NCBI RefSeq assembly: GCF_014647795.1
Contig: NZ_BMPW01000018.1
Location: 124,001 to 188,000 of the forward strand
DNA length: 64,000 nucleotides
Origin: Actinoplanes campanulatus
GTDB lineage: Bacteria; Actinomycetota; Actinomycetes; Mycobacteriales; Micromonosporaceae
Direction of reading: 5' to 3'
Notes under the pieces: model-generated
Told to the model about the DNA's origin: nothing
The model's input: only the letters and a program-made list of their open reading frames with translations
Databases searched by the model: none
Part shown: positions 7,486 to 16,538 of the stretch, piece by piece
How positions within the stretch are numbered: the first letter of the stretch is position 1
How the letters are laid out: the number at the start of each line of letters is the position of its first letter
Program-made: the position numbers and the translations under genes

Positions 7486-9022
7486 CCGCCCGGGAGACCT
7501 TCCCACAGGCGTCCGCGCCGACGCAGGTGGCCAGCCCGTGCAGCGCGGTGCTCAGCTCGGCGAGCCGTTCCGGGGCCAGCGTGCCGACGATGTTGGTCAA
7601 CATGTACGGGTCGGTCTTCCGGTCGAAGTACTCCCGGGTCCCGTCCACGTACTCGATGTAGGTGAACCGCTCGGTGCGCATCGCGTCGTACGACGGCGGG
7701 ATGTTCTTGCTGTCGTACTGGAAGTCCGGGTCCTTCGGGTCGGTGGCCGGATCGTGGTGCTCGATCAGCGTCGCGTGCCGCCAGTCGGCCGGCGCCTCCC
7801 CGCTGAGCAGCGCCTTGAAGCTGCGGCCGTCGCACTCCGGCGACGGCGGCGCTCCGGCCAGGTCGGTGAAGGTGGGCCGCAGGTCGATGTTCGCCACCAC
7901 CGAGCTGACGCTGCGCCCGGCGCCCACCCCGTGCCCGGCGACGATCAGCGGGACGTTGACGTCGGTGTCGAAGGCGGTCTGCTTGCCGGAGGGCAGCGCG
8001 TACTCGCCCATGTGGTAGCCGTTGTCCGAGCTGAAGATCACCACGGTGTCGTCGGACACCCCGGACTTGGCCAGGGTGTCGCGCAGCGTGCCGATCATGC
8101 GGTCCACCGACTGCACCGACTGCACCCGTTTGCGGAACTCCTCGTCCACCCGCCGCGCCTGGTCCTTGGTGAGCTTGAGGTTCGGGGGCAGCCACGCCGA
8201 GCCGGCGGGCACCTTGTCGTAGGCCGCGGTGCGCGGCGCCTTCAGCCCGGGGAAGAGCTTCTCGTCCCGCGGCGCCGGCGTGTACGGGCTGTGCGGGGTG
8301 TACGTGGAGACCTCGACCATGAACGGCTGCCCGGTCGCCGCCGTGGTGCTGATGAAGTTCGCCGCCTTGCCCGCGATCACGTCGGTGAGGTAGTCCTGCG
8401 GCTTCTTGCCGTACCTCTTGACCTGGCCGTTCTCGTTGAGGTCGTAGTCGAAGTTGTCGTACGCGTTGCCGCCGCCGAACCACTGGTCCCAGCCCGGCGG
8501 CACGTAGGGCTTGCCGGTGCCCATGGTCTTCTTGGGGAAGTACTCGTTGAGGTACTTGCCGAGGAACGCGGTGCGGTAACCGGCCGCCTGGAGGTCGGTC
8601 GCGATCGTCGACTTCTCCTGGCCACGGCTGTGGAAGAGCCGGAAGCCGCCGTCCGACCCGTGGTTCTTGACGATGCCGGTGTTGTGCGGGAACTGTCCCT
8701 TGAGGATCGAGGCGCGCGACGGGCAGCAGAGCGAGTCGGTGACCGTGTAGTTGGTGAAGGTGGTGCCGTCCCGCTGCATCCTCTGCACGTTCGGCATGTA
8801 CTGCACGAGGTTCATCGACAGGTCGTCAACCAGCACGAAGACGATGTTCGGCCGGGTCGGGACACTTTCCGTGGGGCTGCCCGGCACCGCCGCGGACGAC
8901 CTCGAGGAGGCCGCCGGATGAGCTTCGGCGGGGTCTCCGGCGGGTGCGGCGGGAGAGCCGCATCCGGCCATGGCCAGCAGCGACGTGACGGCGGCGAGGA
9001 CGCCCAGGGTGCGGAAGGACAT
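7478..9022 (-). CDS. Sulfatase lipoprotein
   Basis: A 514-residue type I sulfatase of the alkaline phosphatase superfamily, predicted on the outer face of the membrane. The lipobox LAMAGC puts the lipid anchor at Cys21, followed by a low-complexity Ala/Ser linker. The catalytic domain starts RPNIVFVLVDDLS, with metal-binding Asp-Asp. The formylglycine motif is CCPSR (Cys99 as the residue to be oxidised), and a later SSDNGYHMGEY segment holds further metal ligands. Activity needs a formylglycine-generating enzyme, which is not encoded in this window. The physiological sulfate ester is unknown. The gene is monocistronic and convergent with the FMN reductase. Confidence 0.92.
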   Translation of the reverse strand: MSFRTLGVLAAVTSLLAMAGCGSPAAPAGDPAEAHPAASSRSSAAVPGSPTESVPTRPNIVFVLVDDLSMNLVQYMPNVQRMQRDGTTFTNYTVTDSLCCPSRASILKGQFPHNTGIVKNHGSDGGFRLFHSRGQEKSTIATDLQAAGYRTAFLGKYLNEYFPKKTMGTGKPYVPPGWDQWFGGGNAYDNFDYDLNENGQVKRYGKKPQDYLTDVIAGKAANFISTTAATGQPFMVEVSTYTPHSPYTPAPRDEKLFPGLKAPRTAAYDKVPAGSAWLPPNLKLTKDQARRVDEEFRKRVQSVQSVDRMIGTLRDTLAKSGVSDDTVVIFSSDNGYHMGEYALPSGKQTAFDTDVNVPLIVAGHGVGAGRSVSSVVANIDLRPTFTDLAGAPPSPECDGRSFKALLSGEAPADWRHATLIEHHDPATDPKDPDFQYDSKNIPPSYDAMRTERFTYIEYVDGTREYFDRKTDPYMLTNIVGTLAPERLAELSTALHGLATCVGADACGKVSRAVS

Positions 9023-9200
9023 GGTGGCGCGGCTACTCCATCTACGAGTGGTCCCAAGGAGGGTAATCGGCCGGTGCCCACCGGTCTTGCGGTGGTTGCT
9101 TACCTCTTTCTCAGATGATCTTTAAGAAAGTATGAACAGCCGGGGGCCGGTCATCGTACCGGCGGATAGTGGACACCTTCCCTGGAGGTGATCCGTACCA

Positions 9201-9359
9201 GTGGCCAGTACCACCGAACCGCACCGGGCGTACGTCGTCGTCGTGGTGGCGTCCCCGGAGCCGCGACCGCGCCGGTTGCGGCGGCCCACCGCCCGCCGGC
9301 CGCACCTGCCGATCCGCCCGCCCCGCGCGCCCCGGGTGCCGCGCCGCCCCGCCGCCTGA
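9201..9359 (+). CDS. Possible small basic Pro/Arg-rich protein (52 residues)
   Basis: A short frame with GTG start preceded by GGAGG (9184-9188, spacing 12). The product begins VASTTEPHRAYVVVVVASPE and continues as a Pro/Arg-rich tail. It fills the otherwise empty space between the divergent sulfatase gene and the P450 gene. I recognise no family. Because the tail is low-complexity and GC-rich DNA readily gives such frames, it is only a candidate. Confidence 0.3.
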   Translation: MASTTEPHRAYVVVVVASPEPRPRRLRRPTARRPHLPIRPPRAPRVPRRPAA

Positions 9360-9428
9360 CCGGGGCTGCCGGGAACCCCATCGACACGTATTGTCGGAAT
9401 TCGGTTCCCGGCGGCCTGGAGGGGCGAA

Positions 9429-10601
9429 ATGATCGATTTCACCGATTCGGCGTTCCAGAACGACCCCCACCCGACGTACGCCCGGATGCGCCGCACCGGC
9501 CCGGTGCGCCGCGTCCGCCTGCCCAGCGGCCTGGACGCCTGGCTCGTCACCCGGTATGAGGACGCCCGCCGCGTGCTGGCCGACCCCCGGCTGTCCAAGT
9601 CGGTGGCGGCCCTCGGCTCCGCGGCCGGTCAGTCCGCGGCCGGCGGCGCCCTGTCCCGGCACATGCTGGCCGTCGACCCGCCCGACCACACCCGGCTGCG
9701 CCGCCTGGTCTCGGCCGCCTTCACGGTCCGCCGGATCGAGGCGCTGCGCCCGCGGATCGAGGTGATCGCCACCGAGCTGCTGGACGCCCTCGACGGCCGG
9801 GACCGGGCCGACCTGATCGACGCCTTCGCCTTCCCGCTGCCCATCCAGGTGATCTGCGAGCTGCTCGGGGTGCCGGCCGCCGACCAGGGCTCGTTCCGCG
9901 CCTGGTCCAACGTCATCGTCGCGGGCGCGATGTCCGGCGACCGGCTGGGCCCGGCCATCGAGTCGATGATCGGCTACATCCGGACCCTGCTCGCCGAGCG
10001 CCGCGAGCACGGCGGCGACGACCTGCTGACCGGGCTGATCCAGGTCCGCGACTCCGGGGACGGTCTGACCGAGGAGGAACTCACCTCGATGGTCTTCCTG
10101 CTGCTGCTGGCCGGCCACGAGACCACCGTCAACCTGATCGGCAACGGCGCCTACCTGCTGCTGCGTGACCGCGAGCGATGGGAGCGGTTGCGCGCCGACC
10201 GCGCGTTGCTGCCGTCCGCCATCGAGGAGTTCCTGCGGTACGAGGGACCCGTCGAGACGTCCACCTTCCGGGTCGCCACCGAGGACCTGGAGATCGGCGG
10301 GGAGAAGGTGGCCGCCGGCGACCCGATCGTGGTCGTGCTGCTGTCCGCCAACCGGGACGACGACCGCTTCCCCGGCGCCGACGAGCTGCGGCTGGACCGT
10401 CCGCAGAACCCGCATCTGGCCTTCGGGCACGGCATCCACTACTGCCTGGGAGCACCGCTGGCCCGGCTGGAGGCGCAGATCGCGTTCACCGCTCTGCTCG
10501 ACCGTTTCCCCGATCTGCGGCTGGCCGTCGAGCCGGAGGAGCTGATCTGGCGGCCCGGCACCCTGCTGCGCGGGCTGACCGAACTTCCGGTCCGCCTCTG
10601 A
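9429..10601 (+). CDS. Cytochrome P450, class I bacterial type
   Basis: A soluble heme monooxygenase of 390 residues, full length for the CYP105/107-like actinobacterial group. Visible motifs are the I-helix oxygen-activation sequence AGHETT (228-233), the ExxR pair Glu267/Arg270 in IEEFLR, and the heme loop FGHGIHYCLG with the axial thiolate Cys339. The ATG at 9429 is preceded by GGAGGGG. No ferredoxin or ferredoxin reductase gene is adjacent, and no biosynthetic cluster surrounds it, so electron donors come from elsewhere and the substrate is unknown. It reads towards a separate membrane protein gene 13 bp downstream, possibly in one transcript. Confidence 0.95.
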   Translation: MIDFTDSAFQNDPHPTYARMRRTGPVRRVRLPSGLDAWLVTRYEDARRVLADPRLSKSVAALGSAAGQSAAGGALSRHMLAVDPPDHTRLRRLVSAAFTVRRIEALRPRIEVIATELLDALDGRDRADLIDAFAFPLPIQVICELLGVPAADQGSFRAWSNVIVAGAMSGDRLGPAIESMIGYIRTLLAERREHGGDDLLTGLIQVRDSGDGLTEEELTSMVFLLLLAGHETTVNLIGNGAYLLLRDRERWERLRADRALLPSAIEEFLRYEGPVETSTFRVATEDLEIGGEKVAAGDPIVVVLLSANRDDDRFPGADELRLDRPQNPHLAFGHGIHYCLGAPLARLEAQIAFTALLDRFPDLRLAVEPEELIWRPGTLLRGLTELPVRL

Positions 10602-10614
10602 CCTGTCGCCTGGC

Positions 10615-11202
10615 ATGATGGCCGCCGTGCCGGATCCTCATGACCTCTACCAGCCGACGGCCCCGATGCCGGTGGTGGAGCAGCAGCGCGGCGTCTACCG
10701 GGCCGCCGACCATCGCCGGGTGGCCCTGCTCGCCGCCGCGGGCTCCGCGGTCGTCCTGGCCGCGCTCGCGGTCTGGCTGTTCTCCGGCGACGACGACACC
10801 CCGCCTCCGGTGGCCGCGCCGCCCGCTGTGGTGGTGACCTCGGCGGCGCCGGTAGAGACGCCGGAGCCCTCGCTTGCGGAAACAGAGGCGGCCACGACGA
10901 CCGTTCCGGTCACCGTGCGCCCGGCTCAACCGGCCGAGTTGATTGCCGCCCTGAGGGCCGTCGTCGACTCGCTGGAGGACCAGGGCGAGATCGACGACGA
11001 CGGCGCCGAGGCGCTGGACCGCCGGCTCAAGTCCGCCGCCGACCGGCTGGAACGAGGTAAGGCGAAGGACGCCGCCCGCAAGATGGACGAGTTCGCCGAG
11101 AAGCTCGTCGACCTGCGCGAGGACGACGACATCAGCCAGTCCGCCTTCAACGCCCTGGCCTCCGGCGCGACCCAGGTCAGGGCGGCGCTGCCGGCCCGCT
11201 GA
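10615..11202 (+). CDS. Membrane-anchored protein with FIMAH-like helical domain
   Basis: 195 residues: a short cytoplasmic N-terminus, one membrane segment (about 39-57), a Pro/Ala/Thr linker (about 60-105) and a C-terminal helical domain. The domain pattern (leading LxxxVDSLEDQGEIDDDGAEAL, then LERGKAKDAARKMDEF) resembles FIMAH domains, small extracellular helical modules found in actinobacterial surface and secreted proteins. I see no catalytic motif. ATG codons at 10615 and 10618 and a GTG at 10627 are all possible starts. It follows the P450 gene by 13 bp and ends one base before the convergent DUF305 gene. Confidence 0.75.
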   Translation: MMAAVPDPHDLYQPTAPMPVVEQQRGVYRAADHRRVALLAAAGSAVVLAALAVWLFSGDDDTPPPVAAPPAVVVTSAAPVETPEPSLAETEAATTTVPVTVRPAQPAELIAALRAVVDSLEDQGEIDDDGAEALDRRLKSAADRLERGKAKDAARKMDEFAEKLVDLREDDDISQSAFNALASGATQVRAALPAR

Positions 11203-11203
11203 G

Positions 11204-11869
11204 TCAGCTCACACCCAGCTCGGCCATCCGCTGGATCTCGACCAGCTGCTCGATCGCCGTCTCCTTGGCCATCTTGGCGAGCCGTTCCTCCGACCCGGTA
11301 CGCAGCAGCTCGCCCACCATCGTCTCGGCCCCACGGTGGTGTTCGGTCATCATCGCGATGAACCGGCGGTCGAAGTCGGCGCCCCGGGCCGCGGCCAGAC
11401 CGGTGAGAGCCGTCTCGGACTGCATGCCGGGCATCGAGGCGTGGTCGTGGGCCGGGTCCGACTCCGGCTCTCCGCGGTCGGCCAGCCAGGTCCGCAGCAC
11501 CGAGATCTCCGGGCCCTGTGCGGCGGTGATCCGGCCGGCGATGTTCTTCACGCCCTGGTTCGTGGCCCGCTCGGGCACCAGATCGGCCATCTGCAACGCC
11601 TGCGCGTGGTGGGCGATCATCATCTGGGCATAGGTGACGTCGGCCTTGTTGTAGGTGGACGCGGCGGGCGCCTGCACGTGATCGGAGTCGGTGACGCCGG
11701 CCGACTCGCCGGGGCGGCCCGGTACGACGACGCGGACCGGGGAGGCCGAGGAGGCCGGCGCGCTCACCGGATCGGCCGGGCCGGATGCACGGGCGGCCAG
11801 CACCGCACCCACGGTGCCGAGAAGGACCACAGTTGCGGCGGTCAGGGCCCATGCGCGTCGGTGTTGCAT
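11204..11869 (-). CDS. DUF305 domain secreted protein
   Basis: 221 residues with an N-terminal membrane or signal segment (about 8-27) and a DUF305 domain. Its two diagnostic halves are MMIAHHAQALQMA (from residue 83) and MMTEHHRGAE near the end, a ferritin-like pattern of paired helices with Met/His-rich faces. DUF305 proteins are often linked to copper or other metal handling, but the activity is not established. It is divergent from a secreted LVIVD-repeat gene, an arrangement I recall from other actinomycetes, so the two may act together at the cell surface. The intergenic region 11870-12004 must hold both promoters. Confidence 0.9.
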   Translation of the reverse strand: MQHRRAWALTAATVVLLGTVGAVLAARASGPADPVSAPASSASPVRVVVPGRPGESAGVTDSDHVQAPAASTYNKADVTYAQMMIAHHAQALQMADLVPERATNQGVKNIAGRITAAQGPEISVLRTWLADRGEPESDPAHDHASMPGMQSETALTGLAAARGADFDRRFIAMMTEHHRGAETMVGELLRTGSEERLAKMAKETAIEQLVEIQRMAELGVS

Positions 11870-12004
11870 GTATTTCCTTTCCGGCAGGCGGCCCCCACGA
11901 TCAGGCTTCGACGGTTATCGTAACGACCGACATCGCTGTCACCGATAGTGCGGACGACACAACTCGCCGTGCGTCATCGGTGCTCCGAAACCGGAAGGAG
12001 CTTC

Positions 12005-13435
12005 ATGAAGCATCCTGCCTCACGAGGGCGGTTAAAGCGCCTGGCCTGTATCGGGGCGGCGGCGGTCCTGTCCACTCTGGTCATGGCCGCGCCGGTCCAA
12101 GCGGACCCGGCCGGCATCCCAGGCGTGGACCAGATCGTCAGCAGCCCAAACATCAGGCAGATCGCCAACGAGCCCAAGGTGGGCCCGTTCGCCGCGGAGA
12201 ACGCGCTCAACAGCGACCTGGCCTTCCAGGGGAAGTACGCGTACGCCGGCAACTACAACGGCTTCAGCGTCTACGACATCAGCAGGCCGAGTGACCCGGT
12301 GCCGGTCACCCAGGTGCTCTGCCCCGGCTCGCAGAACGACATCTCGATCTGGGGGGACCTGCTCTTCCTGGCGACCGACTCGATCCGCAACGACGACTCC
12401 TGCAACAGCGTCTCGGTGCCGAACTCGGAGCCGTCCACCGCGCCCCGCTGGGAAGGCGTCAAGATCTTCGACGTCAGCGATCCGCGCAACCCGAAGTACG
12501 TCAAGGCGGTCAAGACCGACTGCGGCTCACACACCCTGACGCTGGTTCCGGGCAAGGGCCACGATCGCTCGGTGTACGTCTACGTCTCGTCGTACAACCT
12601 CGACGTGGTGGACCTGCCGAACTGCGCGCAGCCGCACGACAGGATCTCGATCATCAAGGTGCCGCTGAAGAAGCCGGACACCGCGAGCCTGATCGCCGCG
12701 CCGGTGCTCTTCCCGGACGGCGGTTTCGAGGGTGACGCGGACAGCCGACGGACCACCGGCTGCCACGACATCACCGCCTACCCGGCCAAGGACATCGCGG
12801 CCGGCGCGTGCATGGGCGACGGCGTCCTGCTGGACATCTCCCGCCCGGCGTCGCCCAAGGTGATCACCACCGTGCGGGACGCGGAGAACTTCGCGTTCTG
12901 GCACTCGGCGACCTTCAACAACGATGCCACCAAGGTCGTCTTCACCGACGAGCTCGGCGGCGGCGGTGGCGCGGAGTGCCTGCCGTCCATCGGCGCGAAC
13001 AGGGGCGCCGACGCGATCTACGACATCACCGGCAAGGGCCGGCACCGCAAGCTCGAGTTCCGCAGCTACTTCAAGATCCCCCGGGAGAACGCCACCACCG
13101 AGAACTGCGTGGCCCACAACGGCTCGCTGATCCCGGTCAAGGGCCGCGACATCATGGTCCAGGCGTGGTATCAGGGTGGCATCTCGATCTGGGACTTCAC
13201 CAACTCCCGCAAGCCGGTGGAGATCGCCTACTGGGAGCGCGGCCCGCTCAGCCTCGACCGGCTGATCGTCGGCGGTTCCTGGTCGGCGTACTGGTACAAC
13301 GGCCACATCTACTCCAACGACATCCAGAAGGGCTTCGACGTCCTGGAGGTCAGCGACCGCCGCATCGACAAGGCGGAGCGGGAGCGGACGTGGCAGTTCA
13401 ACGCACAGACCCAGACCGACTACCGCAAGTGGTGA
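12005..13435 (+). CDS. Secreted LVIVD-repeat (beta-propeller) protein
   Basis: 476 residues with a Sec signal peptide (about 1-36, ending VQADPAG). The mature part has repeated strands of the LVIVD type: YNGFSVYDISRPSDPVPV, VKIFDVSDPRNPKYVKAV, VLLDISRPASPKVI and ISIWDFTNSRKPVEIAYW, which suggest a beta-propeller. Such proteins bind ligands or partners rather than show a known activity. The ATG at 12005 has AAGGAG 4 nt upstream, a short spacing that may lower initiation. Divergence from the DUF305 gene suggests shared control. A strong hairpin separates it from the convergent PucR regulator. Confidence 0.88.
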   Translation: MKHPASRGRLKRLACIGAAAVLSTLVMAAPVQADPAGIPGVDQIVSSPNIRQIANEPKVGPFAAENALNSDLAFQGKYAYAGNYNGFSVYDISRPSDPVPVTQVLCPGSQNDISIWGDLLFLATDSIRNDDSCNSVSVPNSEPSTAPRWEGVKIFDVSDPRNPKYVKAVKTDCGSHTLTLVPGKGHDRSVYVYVSSYNLDVVDLPNCAQPHDRISIIKVPLKKPDTASLIAAPVLFPDGGFEGDADSRRTTGCHDITAYPAKDIAAGACMGDGVLLDISRPASPKVITTVRDAENFAFWHSATFNNDATKVVFTDELGGGGGAECLPSIGANRGADAIYDITGKGRHRKLEFRSYFKIPRENATTENCVAHNGSLIPVKGRDIMVQAWYQGGISIWDFTNSRKPVEIAYWERGPLSLDRLIVGGSWSAYWYNGHIYSNDIQKGFDVLEVSDRRIDKAERERTWQFNAQTQTDYRKW

Positions 13436-13446
13436 TCGGCTAGAGA

Positions 13447-13477
13447 GGCCCGGTGTGACCGCCCATCACACCGGGCC
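13447..13477. terminator. Bidirectional hairpin terminator
   Basis: A perfect 12-bp stem (13447-13458 with 13466-13477, 7-nt loop) between the convergent LVIVD-repeat and PucR-type genes. Its right arm overlaps the 3' end of the PucR gene. Confidence 0.75.
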
Positions 13478-14626
13478 CCGCCATGTGTGCAGCGCCCACC
13501 ACCAGCGGACGGTCTCCAACACGGTGAGCCGCTCGCCGAACCCGGTCAGCTCCCGCAGCCGCCGCAGCCGGTAACGCACCGTGTTCGGGTGCAGGTGCAG
13601 CGCACTCGCCGTGAGGTCCAGCCGCTGTCCGTGGTCCAGATAGGCCAGCGCCGTGCCGGCCAGCTCCCGGTGGAAATCGTCGGCCGGGTCCAGCGCCGCC
13701 AGCAGCCCGTGCCGCAGGAATCCGGCCAACATCGGCTGCGCCGCCAGCGCCGTCTCCCCGGCCACCTCGGTCACCTCGCACGGCCCGGTCACCCCCCGGG
13801 CGCGAGCCGCGTGCAGCGCCAGGCGGGCGAGGCGGTGCGCCTCCGTCGCCTTTTCCAGGGGTACGGGCGGAGTCGTCACCACCACGGCCGGAGCGACAGT
13901 GGTCAGTTCCGGCAGTCGTGGGGTGAGCCCGCACAGCCGGCCCCGTACCGGCCCGAGGATCCCGCCGCACCGGGCGAACGCCTGCTCCAGCTCCCGCACC
14001 CGGCCCGGCTCGGCCACGTCCGAGACGGCGCAGTGGTACCGGCCGCCGGGAGTGAGCCCGAACCGGGCCGGATCCACGCCGTCACTCTCCACGCCGTCGC
14101 TCTTCTCCCCGAGCAGCAGGTGACGCAGCAGCCGGACCCGGGCGGCCCGCCGGTCGCTGTCGAGCTGCCGCTCCGCCGTCCGGTAGCCGTCCAGCACGTG
14201 CCGTTCCAGCGCGCTGCCGTACCGGTCGAGCCGGAGCAGCCCCTGGAGCAGCACGTGGTCGGGCAGGCCGGCGGTCCGGCCGCGAGCGATCGCGATCTCC
14301 AGGATCCGGCTGCGGCCGGCGTGTACCCCGGACAGCAGCGCCGCCATCGGCACGCCGAGCGCCGCGCCCTCGGCTCCGAACCGGGCCGCCTCGGCGAAGT
14401 CCTCACCGGCCGGCTCGCCGGGGCGCAGGAAGGTTGCGCACCCGGCCCGGATCAGCGCGGCGACGTACCGGCGGCTCTCCGCCTTGGGCAGCCGGGCGGC
14501 CTCCGGGGACTGGGCGCGGGCCGCGGCCACCACGTCGTCGACCAGCCGGGCGTCGTCGGCCAGCCCGTGCACCAGGGCGGCGAGCGGGTCGGGTTGTGTC
14601 CGGGCGACAACGGGGAGCGTCCGCAT
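13466..14626 (-). CDS. PucR-family transcriptional regulator
   Basis: 386 residues. The C-terminus carries the PucR-type helix-turn-helix: ASALHLHPNTVRYRLRRLRE, the most conserved part of this family. The N-terminal part is helical, with a central region resembling the GGDEF-like sensory core of CdaR/PucR proteins. It is divergent from the YVTN propeller gene. The 88-bp shared promoter region has an inverted repeat TGTTAC-N6-GTAACA that is a good operator candidate, so it probably controls that gene and perhaps itself. The effector is unknown. Confidence 0.9.
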   Translation of the reverse strand: MRTLPVVARTQPDPLAALVHGLADDARLVDDVVAAARAQSPEAARLPKAESRRYVAALIRAGCATFLRPGEPAGEDFAEAARFGAEGAALGVPMAALLSGVHAGRSRILEIAIARGRTAGLPDHVLLQGLLRLDRYGSALERHVLDGYRTAERQLDSDRRAARVRLLRHLLLGEKSDGVESDGVDPARFGLTPGGRYHCAVSDVAEPGRVRELEQAFARCGGILGPVRGRLCGLTPRLPELTTVAPAVVVTTPPVPLEKATEAHRLARLALHAARARGVTGPCEVTEVAGETALAAQPMLAGFLRHGLLAALDPADDFHRELAGTALAYLDHGQRLDLTASALHLHPNTVRYRLRRLRELTGFGERLTVLETVRWWWALHTWRGPV

Positions 14627-14672
14627 TGGGTCTCACAACCTATCGATGTGAGTCATCCTCTTGTTCTCCTGG

Positions 14673-14690
14673 TGTTACCGCAAAGTAACA
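14673..14690. promoter_or_regulatory. Candidate operator between the PucR and YVTN genes
   Basis: A 6-bp inverted repeat (TGTTAC at 14673-14678, GTAACA at 14685-14690) with a 6-bp spacer in the 88-bp divergent promoter region. An 8-bp direct repeat TATCGATG flanks it (14641-14648 and 14699-14706). The spacing fits a dimeric regulator; PucR binding is inferred. Confidence 0.45.
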
Positions 14691-14714
14691 GGTCACGATA
14701 TCGATGGGAATCAC

Positions 14715-15941
14715 ATGAAGACTCATCTCGTACCCCTCGCTCTCGGCCTTCTGCTCGCCGCGGGCGCGACCGTGGCGCCCGAGCCGGCGGCCGCCGCCCC
14801 CGCCCTGCGCCAGGTCATGTTCGTCGGCAACAACTGGGACGGCACCGTCGACGTGATCGAGGCCGGTGGCTCCTACAGCCGAGTCGGCCGGCTCAACGTG
14901 GTGCCGGACCGCACCCAGCGGCTCACCGAGATCTACCTCAACCCGATCCGGCTGGCCTTCTACCTCGGCATCCAGCAGGGGCCGGGGGAGGGGCACGACC
15001 AGCTCGTCGACGACATGTACACCACCCCGGCCGGCGACGCCCTGGTGATCTCCCGGCCCAGCTTCGCCGACGTGGTCTCGATCGACCTGACCACCGGGAA
15101 GCTGCGCTGGCGGTTCCCGGTCAGCGGCTTCCGCTCCGACCACATGGCGGTCAGCCCGGACGGTCGTTCGGTCGCCGTCTCCGCCTCCACCGGCAACACC
15201 GTGCACGTACTCGACATCGTCACCGGCCGGCAGCTCGGCTCCTTCGCGACCGGCGACAAACCGCACGAGAACATCTACACCGGCGGTGGCCGCTACCTGT
15301 GGAACATGTCGATCGGTGAGGTCAACACCGACCTCGACGCCCCCTGGCTGGACTTCACCAAGGGGGACCGGAAGATCACCGTCGCCGACACGGGCACCTT
15401 CCAGGTGGCCCGCACCATCGACATGCGGAACCGCCTGGACGCCTTCGGCCGCAGCGACCTCTCCGACGCGGTCCGCCCGGCCGTCTTCACCCCGGACGAG
15501 TCGAAGCTCTACTTCCAGGTGTCGTTCTTCGCCGGCCTGGTCGAGTACGACGTGGCCACCGACAAGATCACCCGGATCCGGGACCTGCCGCAGAACCCGG
15601 CCACCGACCCGGACCGCACCACCTGGGTCAACGACTCCCGCCACCACGGCCTGTCGATCAGCCGGGACGGCGCCAAGCTCTGCGTCGCCGGGACCATGGA
15701 CGACTACGCCACCGTCGTCGACCGGGCCACCCTCACCCCGGGGCCGCTGGTCACCGCGATCAAGCCGTACTGGGCCACGGTGAGCGCGGACGGCCTCGAC
15801 TGCGTGATCTCCGAGGCCGGCGCCGACCGGGTCACCGCGATCAGCTTCGCCACCGGACAGGCCGTCGCCTCGGTGCCGGTCGGTGACCACCCGCAGCGCG
15901 TACGGATCGGCAACGTCCCGGTCGGCTGGACCGCCCCCTGA
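14715..15941 (+). CDS. Secreted YVTN/YncE-like beta-propeller protein
   Basis: 408 residues with a Sec signal peptide (about 1-28, ending PAAAAP). The mature protein is built of repeated four-strand blades with the YVTN-type pattern: DGRSVAVSASTGNTVHVLDI, YDVATDKITRIRDL, DGAKLCVAGTMDDYATVVDR. These are non-catalytic seven-bladed propellers in most known cases and bind ligands, DNA or partners. The ATG at 14715 gives a normal signal peptide; a longer frame would add 18 residues. Divergent transcription from a PucR regulator suggests induction by the same signal. Function is unknown. Confidence 0.85.
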   Translation: MKTHLVPLALGLLLAAGATVAPEPAAAAPALRQVMFVGNNWDGTVDVIEAGGSYSRVGRLNVVPDRTQRLTEIYLNPIRLAFYLGIQQGPGEGHDQLVDDMYTTPAGDALVISRPSFADVVSIDLTTGKLRWRFPVSGFRSDHMAVSPDGRSVAVSASTGNTVHVLDIVTGRQLGSFATGDKPHENIYTGGGRYLWNMSIGEVNTDLDAPWLDFTKGDRKITVADTGTFQVARTIDMRNRLDAFGRSDLSDAVRPAVFTPDESKLYFQVSFFAGLVEYDVATDKITRIRDLPQNPATDPDRTTWVNDSRHHGLSISRDGAKLCVAGTMDDYATVVDRATLTPGPLVTAIKPYWATVSADGLDCVISEAGADRVTAISFATGQAVASVPVGDHPQRVRIGNVPVGWTAP

Positions 15942-15943
15942 GC

Positions 15944-15966
15944 CCGTTTCCGGCGTGCCGAAACGG
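15944..15966 (+). terminator. Hairpin after the YVTN gene
   Basis: Inverted repeat of about 10 bp with one bulged base just after the stop codon. Weak T content; a probable factor-independent terminator of the GC-rich type. Confidence 0.5.
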
Positions 15967-15997
15967 ACCTAAGATCACAATCGGGTACTTTCAGGAA

Positions 15998-16396
15998 ATG
16001 GCAACGATCCGACGCAGCGCGCTGCTCCGGTCGTTGCCATTCCTGTTCGCGCTCTTCCTCGCCCTCTTCACGGCGGCCGGCCACGGCGCCGGCGAGTCAT
16101 CCCATCACTCGGCCCACGCGGTCCACGCCATCGGCGACACCGCGCACCCGGCCCGGACGACCGGTGTCATCGCGGATCCCGCCGCCGGTCCGGCCCATGA
16201 CGCGCATCTGAGCGTGGGGACCGATTCCGTGACGCCCCCGGCCGGGGATGCCTCCTACATCGACGCGGAGCTCGTACGGCGTACCGCTGAGGGAAGCGCG
16301 ACCCACCGGGTGCCGGACCGGACCGGCCTGCTGGCCACGCGGCACGCCGCCGGGATCCTCACCCCGCGCGCGCCGCCCGCGGCCGTCCTCTTCTGA
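15998..16396 (+). CDS. Small His-rich secreted hypothetical protein
   Basis: 132 residues. The hydrophobic start RSLPFLFALFLALFTAAGHG is a signal peptide or anchor. The next 60 residues carry many His (SSHHSAHAVHA, later AHDAHLS), which could bind metal ions. I recognise no family and no catalytic motif. It stands just after the propeller gene and before another hypothetical in the same direction. The protein ends in a Pro/Ala-rich tail. It is probably real, given the signal peptide and codon bias, but the role is unknown. Confidence 0.6.
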   Translation: MATIRRSALLRSLPFLFALFLALFTAAGHGAGESSHHSAHAVHAIGDTAHPARTTGVIADPAAGPAHDAHLSVGTDSVTPPAGDASYIDAELVRRTAEGSATHRVPDRTGLLATRHAAGILTPRAPPAAVLF

Positions 16397-16538
16397 CGAA
16401 CCCGTCTCCCGCGGCCGCCGCGGGCTTCCGCTCCCGTTGATCGTTTCCGGGCAGATCGTCCCGGCGATCCGCGAGCCCGCCGACCGCCAGCTTCGCCCTG
16501 ATTCACGCCGCGCACCGAGCCGAACCGAACGGACCACC

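Noticed and set aside
5458-7506. 682-residue minus-strand frame across the HupE-like and FMN reductase genes
   Set aside because: Arg/Gly/Gln-rich translation with no domain; it is the antisense shadow of two clear genes in GC-rich DNA.
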